DNA of 44,529 bases from Pirellulales bacterium (GTDB taxonomy: Bacteria > Planctomycetota > Planctomycetia > Pirellulales > DATAWG01): NCBI GenBank assembly GCA_035939775.1, contig DASZFO010000180.1, positions 1 through 44,529 on the forward strand, given 5' to 3'. The notes beneath the pieces were generated by a model. It was given only the letters and a program-made list of their open reading frames with translations. It made no database searches and was not told the DNA's origin. How positions within the stretch are numbered: the first letter of the stretch is position 1; each line of letters starts with the position of its first letter. A program made the position numbers and the translations under genes. This document shows positions 1 to 8,800 of this stretch, piece by piece.

Positions 1-1
1 C

Positions 2-691
2 GTGCTGGCCGCCGACGATTTGGACCCGGCGAAATTGCCGGCGCTCTTGGACGAAGTGCGGCAGGCCCTGAAGGATGAAGATCTCGACGCCCGACACGTG
101 CGGATCGCTTCGGCCACGGTGCGGATGATCAACCGCGTGCCCGACGACGATCTGGCCGCGAAGAGCTACAAGGAATTCGGCGAAATGTGGTCGAAAAGTG
201 ACGATCAAGAGTTGTCCGCATACGGCCGGCGGATCGCCAAGGGGACTCGTCCGCCGAGCCTCGTTGGCAAGCCGCTCGAGATCGCCGGCACGACGCTCGA
301 CGGTGCGAAATTCGATCTCGCCGAATACAAAGGAAAAGTCGTGGTCGTCGATTTCTGGGCCACCTGGTGCGGGCCATGCCGCGCCGCGCTGCCGGGGCTG
401 ATGAAAACCTACGAACGATTTCACAGCCAGGGCTTTGAGGTCGTCGGTGTCAGTCTCGATTCCGATCTCGACGCCTTGGGCAAATTCCTCGACGAGAACA
501 AGCTCCCCTGGATCAACCTCATGGGAGAAAAAGACGGCGACGACCTGAAATTCCCGCTCGCCGAGAAATACGAAATCCAAGCCATCCCGAGCATGTTTCT
601 CGTCGGCAAAGACGGCAAAGTGATTGGCCGAGATTTGTCGGAGAAGGAACTTGAGAAGAAACTTGAAGAGCTGGTCGGCGGCAATAAATGA
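2..691 (+). CDS. TlpA-family thioredoxin-like protein (5' end outside window)
   Basis: This is probably an extracytoplasmic thiol-disulfide oxidoreductase of the TlpA/ResA/AhpC-TSA type. About 85 residues of helical N-terminal extension are visible, then a thioredoxin fold from about residue 88. The fold shows the active-site motif FWATWCGPC (CxxC at residues 123-126), the VVGVSLD strand and the cis-Pro loop IPSMFLV. The reading frame is open to the window edge, so the GTG at position 2 is only the first visible codon and the signal peptide would lie upstream. Long N-terminal extensions before a TlpA domain are common in planctomycetes. A related protein with a damaged active site lies at the other end of the window (41957-43888, -). 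The fold assignment is firm; the redox partner is unknown. Confidence 0.85.
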   Translation: MLAADDLDPAKLPALLDEVRQALKDEDLDARHVRIASATVRMINRVPDDDLAAKSYKEFGEMWSKSDDQELSAYGRRIAKGTRPPSLVGKPLEIAGTTLDGAKFDLAEYKGKVVVVDFWATWCGPCRAALPGLMKTYERFHSQGFEVVGVSLDSDLDALGKFLDENKLPWINLMGEKDGDDLKFPLAEKYEIQAIPSMFLVGKDGKVIGRDLSEKELEKKLEELVGGNK

Positions 692-766
692 CGAATGATC
701 GGGTCTTGAAATTGGAGCGAACCGCGAGATCGGAAATCAAACTCTTCGGTTCCTGTTGCCAACCGC

Positions 767-1804
767 TCAAGTCGACGCCGATGTTTTCACGGCCAGCACG
801 CCGTCGAGCGGTGAGGGCGTGCGGCAGCCGGTAACCGTCGCGAAGCCGACGCGGAGGAGCAGCAACTCGTATTCACCGAGCGTGCGCTCGCGGCCTTCGG
901 TGCAAACCAGCATGTTGATATCTTGCAGCCGCGCCCAGCTTGGGCCGGCCTTGTTGTCGTCGAGCAGTTTTTCGGCGATCAAGAGTGCGCCGCCGGTGGG
1001 AAGCCGATCGTGGATTTTGACGAGCAGTTTGAGGATTTTCTCTTCCGTCCAGTCGTGAAGAATTCGGCCCAGCGCGAAGAGATCGCCCTCGGGAAGCGGA
1101 TCGGCAAAGAAATCGCCCGCCTCGATCGTGATGCGACCGGCAACGGCAGACGCTCCGACGACCTCGCGCGCGAGCGGCACGGCTTCGGGCAGATCAAAAA
1201 CGACGGCTTCGAGCTGGGGCCAGCGCTCGCAGGCGGCGATCGCCAAGTGCCCCGTCGCGCCGCCCAAATCAACCAGCTTGCGGAAGTGGCCGAGATCGAA
1301 GGCCGAGACGACTTGCGGGGAACTGATCCGTCCGAAGCCGTGCATCCCCATCAGAAACTCGCGCTTGGCCGATTCATCGCGGAAGAAGTGCGAGAAGATC
1401 GGGCCGTCCCAGCCGAAGGTTTGCGTCCAGCGTGGAGTGCCCTCGCGAATTGCATCCTCAAGATGCGACCAAAGCTGCCACATCACCTCGTTCGAACGGT
1501 TGATATACCCGGTCAACCGGCGCGGGCTGGTTTTGGTGAGGTAAGCGGTGGCGACCGGCTCGTTTTCGTATCGGTCGTCAGCGCGATGCACAAGCTTGAG
1601 GCCGATGCAAGCGTCGAGCAGGCGCTCCAGCGAGTCCTGGTTTGCATCGAGCGCTTTCGCAAGCGCGGCGGCAGACTTCGGCCCGGCAGCCAACTCGTCA
1701 AACACGCCGAGCGAAACGGCCGCGAACATCACCTTCGAGCGGCGAAAAGCCGTCAGAAGTTCAAGCACGACAGATGGATCGGCAACGGAAATGTCTTCGG
1801 CCAT
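767..1804 (-). CDS. SAM-dependent O-methyltransferase (COMT/hydroxyindole type)
   Basis: A 345-aa methyltransferase with the two-part build of the caffeate/acetylserotonin O-methyltransferase family. The N-terminal winged-helix dimerisation domain covers about residues 10-90 (SLGVFDELAAGPKSAAALA). The C-terminal Rossmann fold carries the SAM-binding glycine motif VDLGGATGHLAI and the acidic strand AVVFDLPEAV. Near the end, GRILHDWTEEKILKLL matches the catalytic His/Asp-Glu region of this family. The ATG at 1804 is preferred because an upstream in-frame start would add ten residues that look nothing like the family. It stands alone between two plus-strand genes and its substrate cannot be read from context. 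Confidence 0.85.
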   Translation of the reverse strand: MAEDISVADPSVVLELLTAFRRSKVMFAAVSLGVFDELAAGPKSAAALAKALDANQDSLERLLDACIGLKLVHRADDRYENEPVATAYLTKTSPRRLTGYINRSNEVMWQLWSHLEDAIREGTPRWTQTFGWDGPIFSHFFRDESAKREFLMGMHGFGRISSPQVVSAFDLGHFRKLVDLGGATGHLAIAACERWPQLEAVVFDLPEAVPLAREVVGASAVAGRITIEAGDFFADPLPEGDLFALGRILHDWTEEKILKLLVKIHDRLPTGGALLIAEKLLDDNKAGPSWARLQDINMLVCTEGRERTLGEYELLLLRVGFATVTGCRTPSPLDGVLAVKTSAST

Positions 1805-2080
1805 GCCGCCATCGTAACGCCAAGTGGCCAACACTGCCAGCGTCGCAGTGCTGGCAGCGCTGCCGATCAGCGGCGGGGTTGCTGGGTGGAAGTTGTCGGA
1901 AATAATGTGTTCTCAGGCGCGCGGCGGTTTTCGCCTCGAAACGTTACTATAAGGACAGTCGGAGCGAGGGCTCCCAACTGCCAGTGCCCGGAACCGCAGG
2001 CGAAAAGGTAGAAAGACTCGCCGGACGACTGCAATCAGAACGCCAGTCGTCCGTTGAGATTAGGCGGGGGGGAGAAGAGG

Positions 2081-2707
2081 ATGTCGGTCAGGATGTTGAA
2101 CGATCAGACGGATGCCGATCCAGCCGAACTGTTAGCGCTGGCGCGGCGCGGAGACGACGCGGCGCTGGGAAGCCTGCTGGCCGTTTATCGGCATTACTTG
2201 GCGGTGTTGGCAAGCACGCAAATCGGCCGGCGGCTCCAGGGTAAAGCCGACGCCTCCGATCTGGTCCAAGAAACCTTCCTGGAAGCCCATCGGCATTTTG
2301 CCAACTTTCGTGGTGCGACCGAGTTTGAATTCTCCGGCTGGCTTCGCAGCATCCTCGCCGGTCTCATCGCAAACCACGTCCGCCATTATTTGGGAACGAA
2401 ACGGCGCGATGCCCGCCTCGAGCGCGCCTTGGCAGTGCAGCTCGACGACATGTCCGATACGCTCGATCGCGGACTTGCCGCCGACATCAAGACGCCGAGT
2501 CAGGAAGCCGTCAACCGTGAGGCCACCATGCGGCTTTCCAAGGCGCTCGATCTGCTCCCGCCACATTATCGCCGAGTGATTCTGCTGCGGCAGCTCGAAG
2601 GTCTGCCGTTCGCGCAGGTCGCCGAGCAAATGGGAAGGTCGGTGGAAAGCGTCGAGAAACTTTGGGTTCGCGCACTGGCGCAACTTCGAGAGTCGTTGGG
2701 AGAATAA
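2081..2707 (+). CDS. ECF-type RNA polymerase sigma factor
   Basis: A 208-aa sigma-70-family factor of the extracytoplasmic-function type. Region 2 is visible around DLVQETFLEAHRHFANF and the following WLRSILAGLIANHVRHYL. Region 4 (PPHYRRVILLRQLEGLPFAQVAEQMGRSVESVEKLWVRAL) is a typical helix-turn-helix that would contact the -35 element. The length suits a two-domain ECF factor with no extra module. The start at 2081 follows GGAG (2071-2074) with a 6-nt spacer, better than the upstream in-frame ATG at 2054. No anti-sigma factor was recognised next to it. The gene downstream encodes a secreted protein only 63 bp away, so the two may be cotranscribed. Confidence 0.88.
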   Translation: MSVRMLNDQTDADPAELLALARRGDDAALGSLLAVYRHYLAVLASTQIGRRLQGKADASDLVQETFLEAHRHFANFRGATEFEFSGWLRSILAGLIANHVRHYLGTKRRDARLERALAVQLDDMSDTLDRGLAADIKTPSQEAVNREATMRLSKALDLLPPHYRRVILLRQLEGLPFAQVAEQMGRSVESVEKLWVRALAQLRESLGE

Positions 2708-2770
2708 GGAGAGCCATTAGGCGTAGTTCGACAGGGGCAATTGCCGTCCGCATTGCGGGAGGAGCCTGGT

Positions 2771-3613
2771 ATGAAGCGACTGATACTACTCGCGTCGTTG
2801 CTATTTTCGGTAAACTCGGTCATCGCGGCCCCGCCGCGATCAGCCGGATTTTCCGGCGGCGGGCGCGGCGGCGGCAGCATCGCAATCGCTCGCGGAGCAG
2901 CTCCGCAATTTGGCGGAGGGAGCGCCGGCGGCCGCTTTCAGAATTCGATCGCGCGCTCATCCGCGACCGGCAACTCGTCAGTTGGATCGACGACTTCCGG
3001 AACGACAAGTTCGGGAACCACCACATCGGGCACGTCGACTTCGTCGGGCGGATGCATGAACGGCGGTTCGTCGCCGACAACAACCAATTCGACCACGGCG
3101 GCGAATGCGATAACCAGTGGCACGACGACAACCGGGGCGGTCACTGCGGCCAGACTGTTGGCGAGCGGTCTGTTCCGGTTTGGCGGAACTCTATCGAGCG
3201 GTTCCTCTGGCAGCGGCGCTATCGCGTCGAGCCGCTACGGGAGTAGCAACGGCAGCGATCCGACCGCCGCGCAGACGGATTCAACGTCGGCCGGGGCGTT
3301 CGGATTCGCTGCATCGCCCACGCGAGCTGCTAACGCGCGGTCTACGACCACTTCGACGCCCGTCCCCCAGCTCGCGGCGTCGCCGGCGTTGGATTTGCCA
3401 TCTCGAACTTGGACCGCCTTAGGCGACAGCGGCGATACTCTCATCGAAGCTCAATTCGTCGGCCGTCTCGACGGCAACGCGGTTCTCAAAACGAGCGACG
3501 GCCACGTGAGGCTCGTCGCACTCGACCAATTGAGCCCGCCTGATCAAAGTTATGTAGCGAAACAAACGGATTACAAGCCCCGTCGCGTCCTGACAGCGGT
3601 CGCTCAGAATTGA
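2771..3613 (+). CDS. Secreted Gly/Ser/Thr-rich protein with C-terminal SHD1-like domain
   Basis: A 280-aa protein starting MKRLILLASLLFSVNSVIAA, a clear Sec signal peptide, so the mature protein is exported. The middle is low-complexity Gly, Ser and Thr with many SSGTTTSGTS-like stretches. Residues about 215-268 (RTWTALGDSGDTLIEAQFVG, then LDGNAVLKTSDGHVRLVALDQL) match the pattern of the SHD1 (SLA1 homology domain 1) module that planctomycetes attach to many secreted proteins. The start at 2771 is chosen for the GGGAGGAG box just upstream; an in-frame start at 2741 would put ten polar residues before the signal peptide. It follows the ECF sigma gene on the same strand. Function is unknown. 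Confidence 0.7.
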   Translation: MKRLILLASLLFSVNSVIAAPPRSAGFSGGGRGGGSIAIARGAAPQFGGGSAGGRFQNSIARSSATGNSSVGSTTSGTTSSGTTTSGTSTSSGGCMNGGSSPTTTNSTTAANAITSGTTTTGAVTAARLLASGLFRFGGTLSSGSSGSGAIASSRYGSSNGSDPTAAQTDSTSAGAFGFAASPTRAANARSTTTSTPVPQLAASPALDLPSRTWTALGDSGDTLIEAQFVGRLDGNAVLKTSDGHVRLVALDQLSPPDQSYVAKQTDYKPRRVLTAVAQN

Positions 3614-3628
3614 TTCGGCCTTTGGGCA

Positions 3629-4147
3629 TCAGATTTCGCGCACGGTCTCTGATAAGAACCAGGTCCGGCGCTCTGTCTGGTCAATCCAGACTTCAATCAT
3701 GCTGGTCGTTGCGACATCGTTGTGCCGCTCGCAGACCTCATGGGCCGAGCGCAAGGATCGTGTCAGCTCTTGGTTGTCGCCGGAAAGCTCCGTTAGCATT
3801 TCGCTCGGAGCCACGAAGTCCTCGTTGTTGTCTTTCAAACGTTGGTGCTCGGAGATATCGCTAATGGAGTGGAGCGTCGTTCCTCCGATCTTGCGTGCTC
3901 GCTCCGCCAGGTCATCGGTCATGGCGAAGATTTGTGTCGCGTGCTCGTCGAGGAGGAGGTGGTAGTCGCGAAAATGCCGCCCACTCATGTGCCAGTGGAA
4001 ATTCTTTGTCTTCATGTAAAGCGCAAATACATCGGCCAGCAATTGCCGCAGCTCGTTCGAGATCTCCTCGACTGCATCGTGGCTGAGATCGGTTGGAGTT
4101 GCTAAGGCACTTCTTCCCTTCGCTCGATTCAATTCACGCGTTGCCAT
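3629..4147 (-). CDS. dps: Dps-family DNA-binding ferritin-like protein
   Basis: A 172-aa ferritin-like protein that would form a 12-subunit shell, oxidise ferrous iron with peroxide and protect DNA during starvation or oxidative stress. The family signature runs from NFHWHMSGRHF to RARKIGG. The inter-subunit ferroxidase ligands fall at H51, H63, D67, D78 and E82, the numbering known for E. coli Dps. The N-terminal tail is short and basic (MATRELNRAKGR), as in Dps proteins that bind DNA. The start at 4147 has AAGGAG upstream and excludes a 43-residue extension reading into the neighbouring tRNA fragment. It is the last host gene before the integrated element. Confidence 0.93.
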   Translation of the reverse strand: MATRELNRAKGRSALATPTDLSHDAVEEISNELRQLLADVFALYMKTKNFHWHMSGRHFRDYHLLLDEHATQIFAMTDDLAERARKIGGTTLHSISDISEHQRLKDNNEDFVAPSEMLTELSGDNQELTRSLRSAHEVCERHNDVATTSMIEVWIDQTERRTWFLSETVREI

Positions 4148-4214
4148 GGCTTTGTTCTCCTTGAAAATGTGCGCCCGGCGATCCGTATCCTCAAAAACGA
4201 CGTCAGCACCCGGA

Positions 4215-4267
4215 TGCGAGAGCCGGGATTTGAACCCGGACGGGTTGCCCCACTGGATCCTAAGTCC
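4215..4267 (-). pseudogene. Displaced 3' half of tRNA-Leu(UAG) = attL end of the integrated element
   Basis: Read on the minus strand, this stretch has half of the anticodon arm (GGACTTAGGATCCAG), a short variable arm (GGGGCAACCCG), a perfect T arm (CCGGG, TTCAAAT, CCCGG) and the acceptor strand CTCTCGC plus A. There is no 5' half. The sequence upstream does not offer the required GCGAGAG acceptor strand, and only 3 of 5 anticodon-stem pairs form. The missing acceptor strand is the one on the complete tRNA-Leu at 21349-21430. Joining that 5' half to this 3' half gives a canonical leucine tRNA. It is therefore read as the original chromosomal 3' half pushed aside by integration. Confidence 0.8.
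4252..4267 (+). repeat. attL core: 16-bp direct repeat
   Basis: ACTGGATCCTAAGTCC is identical at 4252-4267 and 21386-21401, and identity stops sharply on both sides. In both places it is the anticodon stem-loop segment of tRNA-Leu(UAG), a common crossover target for tyrosine integrases. The two copies define an element of about 17,134 bp. Confidence 0.8.
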
Positions 4268-4292
4268 TTCACGCATCGTTAGGCTAGCCCCT

Positions 4293-4391
4293 TGGAGTTT
4301 ATTCTAGCCGAGAAAACAGCGATCAACAGCCCTGTGCTGGTTCAGCAGATTCCGCCAACTTCGGCAAGTCGTGGAGTTTTTTTGGAGTTTC
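4293..4391 (+). promoter_or_regulatory. Left arm-type integrase-binding sites (TGGAGTTT motifs)
   Basis: TGGAGTTT occurs at 4293-4300, 4372-4379 and 4383-4390. The last two are 11 bp apart, one helical turn, inside a 21-bp block (4371-4391) that is repeated exactly at 21263-21283. The block starts 104 bp inside the left core and its partner ends 103 bp inside the right core. In the excised circle the two would flank the attP core symmetrically as direct repeats. This fits arm-type binding sites of a heterobivalent tyrosine integrase. The repeat is seen directly; the binding is inferred. Confidence 0.55.
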
Positions 4392-4628
4392 GGACACTCC
4401 GGGGGTCGGCACCGCCGCTCCGAACGATCGCCCGGCGTGAAGGCGCCAGTGAAGCGTTGGACGCGGACACAATCGGGACGACCCAAACATCGACCCGAGC
4501 TGTCGGCGCTCGCTGCGGCACAAACTGAGCTATCGTTTTTTGACCGATTCGACGCCGGAGCGGCTGAACCGGTGACGTTGCCGCCAATTCGCCGCTTTTG
4601 CTATGCTTGGCCGCAGGAGGGCAAACCA

Positions 4629-4865
4629 ATGGCCAAAAGTCAAAAGTCGATCCGGATGAAAGCAGCGGCAGCGCCAAAGCCGATGCGCCTCAGCACTCGC
4701 GAGAGCCTGGCGGACCGCAAGGAAGCCGCGCAGATCGAGCTGATCGAAGCACAGGTGAAAGAAACTCTCGCCCATGCAGAGGAGCGGATCGCATACGCGG
4801 AAATGAACCGCGCTCAAGCCGAAAAAGATCGGGAAGAAACGAAGCAGCTCCGCCGCCAGCGCTAG
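4629..4865 (+). CDS. Small charged coiled-coil protein of the element
   Basis: A 78-aa protein, basic in the first third and then a continuous charged helix of mixed Glu, Lys, Arg and Ala (from ESLADRKEAAQIELIEAQVK onward) that should form a coiled coil. No catalytic motif is visible and no family is recognised. The ATG at 4629 has GGAGGG upstream; the in-frame codons before it read through the att region and are not protein-like. It converges with the HTH/zinc-ribbon gene on the other strand and their stop codons overlap. It is the first gene inside the left end of the element. Confidence 0.55.
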   Translation: MAKSQKSIRMKAAAAPKPMRLSTRESLADRKEAAQIELIEAQVKETLAHAEERIAYAEMNRAQAEKDREETKQLRRQR

Positions 4866-5335
4866 CCTTCACCGCGCTCGATCTTGGCTCGCTTGATTTC
4901 CTCGAGCCGCGCGACTTCATCGGGAAGAAGTTCTAGCTTGAGCGGATCCACCTTTGCGATCGCCTGGACGGCATGATGCTTTCGGTCGGCCCGCGGCAGG
5001 CGCTGGGCGCCGATGCGAAGTTGTTTTGCCTTGTCGATCATGGCGCGGTTTGCGTCGAGTGTGCGATGAGCCGCGGCCAGTCGGCACGTACGGCAGGGTG
5101 TGATCACGATCCGGCGGCCGCAGGAGCAGCGTATCGGCCGGCGGAGCCGCTTCTCGCCTGGCCCCAGCTCGAGGTCTTGCTCACATACGATCTGCCAAGC
5201 TGTCTGCCGGCTGATCGTGATCGACCAGCCGTCGAGGAACGCGGCAATCTGGCGTGAACTGGCGCCAGCAGCGGCGAGCCGGCGGACCACTTCGCGGACC
5301 GGTTTGGCAGTCGCAGGTCGGCCGACTCGGGCCAT
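4862..5335 (-). CDS. HTH plus zinc-ribbon DNA-binding protein (paralogue 1)
   Basis: A 157-aa protein with an N-terminal helix-turn-helix of resolvase/transposase type (VREVVRRLAAAGASSRQIAAFL, residues 13-34, and a second helix around SRQTAWQIV). Four cysteines at 70, 72, 81 and 84 in RCSCGRRIVITPCRTCR suggest a zinc ribbon. The C-terminal third is a charged helix. A second protein of the element (10920-11267) has the same order, an HTH followed by a zinc ribbon ending in PCRTCR, so the two are paralogues. The gene is divergent from the recombinase-ATPase gene, 466 bp away. It may be a transcriptional regulator or a directionality factor; no closer family is recognised. Confidence 0.65.
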   Translation of the reverse strand: MARVGRPATAKPVREVVRRLAAAGASSRQIAAFLDGWSITISRQTAWQIVCEQDLELGPGEKRLRRPIRCSCGRRIVITPCRTCRLAAAHRTLDANRAMIDKAKQLRIGAQRLPRADRKHHAVQAIAKVDPLKLELLPDEVARLEEIKRAKIERGEG

Positions 5336-5666
5336 CTATCGCCTCGTCGCGGGGCGGTAATTCCGAACTCGACCCCGTCGCGAGGCCGCTTCCAGCATTC
5401 ACGCAGTCATTCAGCATATCCGGGAATCCGTCCCTGTTTCGCCACCAAATGCTCGGTAAATTACCACCGACGCCAGCGAAACCGCCGTGCGACTTCCTCT
5501 CAAAATGCGGCAAGGGCATAGCTCCGGGCGGGAAAAAAACGCATCGTCTCGGCGTCGCCATGAGGCGCTCTTGCGAAGTTGTTGACGGTCGCCGCGTCGT
5601 TATGGCAGAATGCCGGCACTTAAACCGAGGCCGAAAGGCTTCAGATTCGGAAGACGACGATGATTC
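5336..5666. other. Divergent intergenic region between HTH/zinc-ribbon and recombinase-ATPase genes
   Basis: Most of this stretch shows no credible gene. A 161-residue open frame (5254-5739, +) has unstructured composition and overlaps the opposite-strand gene. Near the right side there is a promoter-like pair (5582-5611) and a small hairpin, AGGCC-GAAA-GGCTT, at about 5628-5641, which would be the first structure of the recombinase-ATPase leader. Divergent regulation of the two flanking genes is plausible. Confidence 0.4.
5582..5611 (+). promoter_or_regulatory. Candidate sigma-70 promoter for recombinase-ATPase gene
   Basis: TTGACG (5582-5587) and CAGAAT (5606-5611) are 18 bp apart, with 5 of 6 and 4 of 6 matches to the -35 and -10 consensus. 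Initiation near 5618 would give a leader of about 185 nt that includes the three-way-junction structure before the ATG at 5802. The hexamers are read by eye and planctomycete promoters are poorly defined. Confidence 0.3.
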
Positions 5667-5764
5667 AAAGGGCCGCAACCCTCGTGAACCGTGCGCTTGC
5701 CGTGAGGCGGCGCGGGTGCTTTCCGAAGCGCCTAAGTAGCGATTCACGAGGGCTGCGGCTTTTT
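5667..5764 (+). ncRNA. Structured leader A: three-way-junction palindrome before recombinase-ATPase gene
   Basis: The outer stem pairs 5672-5688 with 5743-5759: 16 of 17 pairs with one A-C mismatch. It can be extended by AAAGG against TTTTT (5667-5671 with 5760-5764). Inside are two hairpins. The first (5689-5715) has stems GCGC and GCC capped by a GTGA GNRA-type tetraloop. The second is a perfect 7-bp stem (5715-5732) with loop TCCG. The single-stranded joint is TAAGTAGCG. A further 5-bp hairpin (5768-5783), a GGAAAGGG box and the ATG at 5802 follow. Leader B at 19932-20013 has the same plan. It could be a regulatory leader RNA, an attenuator (strong stem then five T) or a folded single-stranded DNA site. 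Confidence 0.5.
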
Positions 5765-5801
5765 GCTGCGCTGTTGTTAGCGCGACGGAAAGGGCGCCAC
5801 G

Positions 5802-8800
5802 ATGATCGCCCTCAACTCTGCCGCATTCTCCGCGGCCGAACCTTGCGACCGGCAACCGCCGGCCGAAGAATCCGCGCCATGCTCGCCCATCGCGCCCGCC
5901 CGCGATGCCCGCGGCCTGTCCCCTTCCATGCCGTTGTCGGAGTTTTTCGACGTCTACTTCACGCCCGTCTTCCTCGCCGGCGGCCGCAAGGCGGATGGCA
6001 CGATTCGCGAATACGAGCAAACGCTGAAATTCTGGCGACTCCTCACGGATGATCCGCCGCTCAATGAGATCGACACGCTCGTGTTGACCAAGTTTTTCGA
6101 CAGCTTCCGCCAACGGACTGGAAAAAGCGGTCGCGGGAAACTCGCCAGCAACACGGTCCGCAAGCACGCTATTGCCCTTCAGGCAGTGCTCGACAGAGCC
6201 GGGCCGTTTAGACGCGACAGTAGAAACAGCCGCAACGCGGAGCTGCTCGAGCGCGTCCCTCTCGTCGAAAAGCCTGGCATCCAGATCAAGGAAATCAACG
6301 ATTGCATGACGCTTGCGGAGATCGGCCAGTTTCTGGACGGCTGCGATCTAGCCAAGTCGCCGCGCGGCCTGAATATCTCGCCCTGCGATTTTTGGCGGGC
6401 GATGGTGACTGTGATCTACAACTGCGGCCCGCGAATTGGCACCTGTATGGGGCTTCGCTGGTCGTGGCTCGAAAAGGACGAGCACGCGCAATGGTTCGCA
6501 ATTCCGTCCATCGCGGATAGCTGCATCGGAACCAGCGCAAACAAGTCGAAGCGTCACTTCAAGATGTACGTTAACAGGCACGCCTCGGCGGCGCTGCAGA
6601 TCGTGCGCGGCTGCTGGGAAGGCCGATCGCCGCGCATCGACCCCGACTTCGTATTTCCGTGGCTCGGCACACCGAAGGCCCTTCAAGTCATGCGGAGGCG
6701 GATCCTTGCGGGGCTGGACATTGTGCCCGCGCGGCAAGAGATTCTTGGCTTCCATTCCGTGCGGAAGGCGGCCGCGACGGCCATTTCGCAGATCAATCCC
6801 GCCGCGACTGCCGCCTTTTTGGGGCATCGGACTCGCGACATTGCACTTAACCATTACGTCGATAAGAGCGTGCTGCTCGATGCGATCGAGAAGCTGCCGC
6901 AGCCGGCGAGCGCGTTCGATCGTCATCCGCAGCGGCTATTGCTGAGCGAGCGCGGGACCGCCGTGCTATGGAAATGGGAGCGACTGATCGACACGAACGA
7001 CCGACGGCGCGCCGAGAATCCGGCAGTTAGTGACCAGGAGATTCTGGACGCCTACCATTGGCGCTATCCCCACCTGCCGACGGCCACGCTTGAGCAGCTC
7101 AGAAATGCGCGCCGACCGTCGGCCAGGCTAAGGAGCGGGATGCCAGCAGCTTCGCAATGTGACGGGCTGACAGGCGGTAGCGAGCCGACGGTTCCCGAGA
7201 CGCCGGCGACCGTGGAAGCATCGCCGCCGCGGCCATCGTCGGAACCGACGACGAGTACCGCATCGCCAACCACGGTGCTGCTCGATCGGCACTGGCCACA
7301 GTCGCCGATCGAGATCATCGGCCCGCAGCTCCGGATCGCCGACGGCTTGTCGTTGCCGCCCGAAGCCGTCACGCAGACCTTTGCCATCTTGGCAAAGCGC
7401 GGAGTCGGCAAAACCCACACGGCAACAGTGCTCGCCGAGGAAATGCTCAAGCTCGGGCAGCAGATCATCGTCTACGATCCGACCGGGGCTTGGCACGGGC
7501 TCAAGAAATCGGCCGACGGAAAGGGACCAGGCCTGCCCGCGGTAGTGTTCGGGGGCGAACACGCCGACGTGGAGATCCACGATCCGGACTATTCGGGCGC
7601 CCTTATTGCGAGCACGATCATCGACCAGCGAATCTCCGCGGTGCTTGATTGCAGTCTGCTCCGCGGAAATGACCGAAGCACGTTCCTGGCCGATTTCTTC
7701 GAGACGGTCTACCACGGGAACCGATCGCCGCTGCATCTTTTCTTGGATGAGGCGCAAACGATCGTGCCGCAGCGGCCAAAGGGAGGAGCTGAAGGGACGC
7801 GACTTTCCGTCGCCGTGGAAGACTGTTTCTTGCAAGGCCGCCGCCGCGGAATTGGCGCCACGATCATCAGCCAGCGGCCGGCACTCGTCAGCAAGGCCGT
7901 TACCACACAATGCGAGGTACTCATAGCAATGCGAATGGTCGGCGCCCTGGACCGGCGGGCGATTCAGGAATGGATCGCCGTTCACGCTGAAGATTCTCAG
8001 CGGGCCCGCGCCATGATCGCCAGCCTACCGTCGCTCGGCATTGGTGAGGGCTGGGTTTGGTCCCCCGGCTGGCAAGACCTATTCCATCGGGTAAAGTTCC
8101 GCCTGAGGGAAACGCTGGATACATCCGCCACGCCGACGCCGGAAATGACGATGCTCGAGCGGAAGCCATCAGCGCCGGCGGACCTGGCCGCGATCGCCGA
8201 GCAGCTCCGCCAGGCGGCAACACAGAAAGCCGCCGGCCGCGAGCATTCCGCGCCAAATACTCGAAAGACGCCGCCCGCACCTGTAGGGAACGGCCTCCAT
8301 GCCGTTCCGGGAACTGCTCGCCATCACCGGCGAGGGCGGCCGACATCGCCGCGGCCAGCGATAGGCGATCGACTGCCGGCCGCGCCGCAATTGGATCCAC
8401 CCTCGTCGCCCCCGGCGAGCCTGCAGGCGCGATCGATCTTTTCGCGGATTGCATCCGCAGCCCGTAGCGCGATGGCCAGCATCGTCGGCCGCGGCGATGC
8501 ATCCAGGAAGCCGGCAGAAGGAGGCGAACGGAGGTGGCGCGATTGTCGTATTACCGAATTGTTTGAAGCCTGGTTCCGCCCGTTGCTGTTGCGGGGAAGG
8601 ACGCACGCCAGCGAGATTGAATCGTTTGCCGAAGCTGTCGCGCTTTGGACAGAGCTGGGCGACGATCTTCCAATCCGGAAAATCGACGAACGATCAATCG
8701 AGAAATATCGGCGTGGGCTCCTCACTGCGACGCACCGCATAGGGCTATTCGCCGGGGAGGGCCTGCCCGCCGAAGCTCGGTCGCATCATCTGCTTTGCAT

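Noticed and set aside
923-2011. 362-residue open frame opposite the O-methyltransferase
   Set aside because: It is an antisense shadow: the opposite strand encodes a protein with clear SAM-binding motifs, and this frame has no domain-like pattern.
4215-4292. A complete tRNA gene at the left end
   Set aside because: The 3' half is perfect, but no acceptor-complement GCGAGAG exists upstream and the anticodon stem has mismatches. It is better explained as a displaced fragment.
5254-5739. 161-residue plus-strand frame before the recombinase-ATPase gene
   Set aside because: It overlaps the opposite-strand gene and the structured leader, lacks a ribosome-binding site and has no recognisable pattern.
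5667-5764. Known self-cleaving ribozyme or standard riboswitch in leader A
   Set aside because: The three-way shape recalls hammerhead-type folds, but the required catalytic core sequences are absent and no known ligand-binding consensus was seen.
5181-6167. 328-residue minus-strand frame across the divergent region
   Set aside because: It overlaps the HTH/zinc-ribbon gene and the recombinase start on other frames, and its composition is Arg/Gly/Ala-rich with no motif.
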